Below, in pieces: positions 4,851-5,281 of a stretch of DNA of 5,281 nucleotides; position 1 is the stretch's first letter, and each line of letters opens with the position of its first letter. The translations under genes and the position numbers were made by a program. This DNA is from an uncultured Carnobacterium sp. Lineage in GTDB: Bacteria; Bacillota; Bacilli; Lactobacillales; Aerococcaceae. The notes under the pieces were generated by a model that saw only the letters and a list, made by a program, of their open reading frames with translations, searched no databases and had not been told where the DNA came from. The stretch covers positions 1 through 5,281 of the forward strand of contig CALCML010000285.1 in assembly GCA_937967765.1 (NCBI GenBank). Reading direction: 5' to 3'.

Positions 4851-5281
4851 TTATTCACCAATCCAATAGTTCTTAGCTTCACCCGCTACTTGCTGCGTTG
4901 CTGGAGGTGGTGTCATATAATCTTCTCCGAATTCATAAACGAGAATTTCATGATACTTTCTTGGAACTTTTAGAACTGTATCTTCATACGCCATATCAAT
5001 TGTATCATACAACCATTCTTTCTTGATTCCTTTCGGATAGTAAGAATCATATACTGTACATGCAAAATCAGAAGAATTATCTCCGCTATATTTTTTTGCC
5101 AATTCCTCAATCTTAAAATTCCACATTTGAGGAGAAGTAAATCTGAAAATAGCCGATGCAATATATCGCGGAATATTTTTTAAACCACCATTCGTAATTT
5201 CAATTCCTTTGAAATTTAAAGATGAAAGTCGTAAGAAGTTTTTGTACTGTTTCATTTTTTTCCGGTCAGCTTCTTCTGTAA
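4851..5281 (-). CDS. LicD-family phosphotransferase, C-terminal part (5' end beyond window)
   Basis: About 143 codons of a gene entering from the right edge. An in-frame ATG at 5255 has no ribosome site, and the frame stays open to the edge (TEEADRKK before it), so this ATG is an internal methionine. The C-terminal pattern is that of LicD proteins: a Tyr/Pro-rich stretch (YDSYYPKGIKKEWL), an acidic segment (DMAYEDTVLKVPRKYHEIL, where most LicDs have FEG..V.VP..Y...L) and the terminal FGEDYMTPPP. LicD enzymes transfer phosphocholine or related phospho-substituents from a nucleotide carrier to teichoic acid or capsule sugars. The catalytic N-terminal Asp-rich motif is off the edge and cannot be checked. 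No membrane segment is visible. Such genes usually lie in polysaccharide or teichoic-acid clusters, which may continue to the right. The family call is probable; the substrate is unknown. Confidence 0.72.
   Translation of the reverse strand, partial: TEEADRKKMKQYKNFLRLSSLNFKGIEITNGGLKNIPRYIASAIFRFTSPQMWNFKIEELAKKYSGDNSSDFACTVYDSYYPKGIKKEWLYDTIDMAYEDTVLKVPRKYHEILVYEFGEDYMTPPPATQQVAGEAKNYWIGE

Noticed and set aside
4970..5161. Second minus-strand frame of 63 codons within the LicD-like gene
   Set aside because: It overlaps the better-supported frame, lacks a ribosome site and resembles no family I know.

Overview
The window looks like chromosomal DNA from a low-GC Gram-positive coccus of the order Lactobacillales. 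The reasons are AT-rich intergenic DNA, strong AGGAG ribosome sites, a LisR/CovR-type regulator, a DUF4044 microprotein, and choline-binding-type surface repeats next to a LicD-family gene. The set would suit a Granulicatella- or Streptococcus-like bacterium. I cannot fix the genus from sequence alone, and no plasmid, phage or IS genes are visible.

Layout, left to right. Positions 1-778 (minus) hold the N-terminal part of a membrane sensor histidine kinase whose catalytic half lies off the left edge. Positions 789-1484 (minus) hold its OmpR-family response regulator, translationally linked to the kinase. An extended -10 promoter lies in front of the regulator. Between that promoter and the next gene is a perfect 34-bp palindrome that abuts an intrinsic terminator. 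Positions 1682-2887 (minus) encode a secreted protein with a signal peptide, an Excalibur calcium-binding motif and 13 cell-wall (choline/glucan)-binding repeats. Its promoter is near-consensus with a probable CcpA (cre) site inside the spacer. Positions 3010-4443 (minus) are gnd, 6-phosphogluconate dehydrogenase, with its own terminator. A 208-bp divergent intergenic region follows, then a 42-residue DUF4044 membrane microprotein on the plus strand (4652-4780, TTG start). A shared convergent terminator comes next, and then the C-terminal part of a LicD-family phosphotransferase (4851-5281, minus) cut by the right edge.

How the genes may work together. A gnd-lisR-lisK order is, from memory, shared with Listeria and some other Firmicutes. 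Here a separately promoted and terminated surface-protein gene sits between gnd and the two-component pair. LicD-family enzymes attach phosphocholine to teichoic acids or other glycans, and the repeats of the inserted protein are of the type that binds such choline. The right-edge enzyme could therefore make the ligand for the surface protein, although this link is inference. The possible cre site would tie expression of the surface protein to sugar supply.

I see no wholly new system. The most interesting points are a 60-residue higher-order period in the wall-binding repeats, the cre/inverted-repeat promoter, the 34-bp palindrome, and the surface gene inserted in the gnd-lisRK locus.
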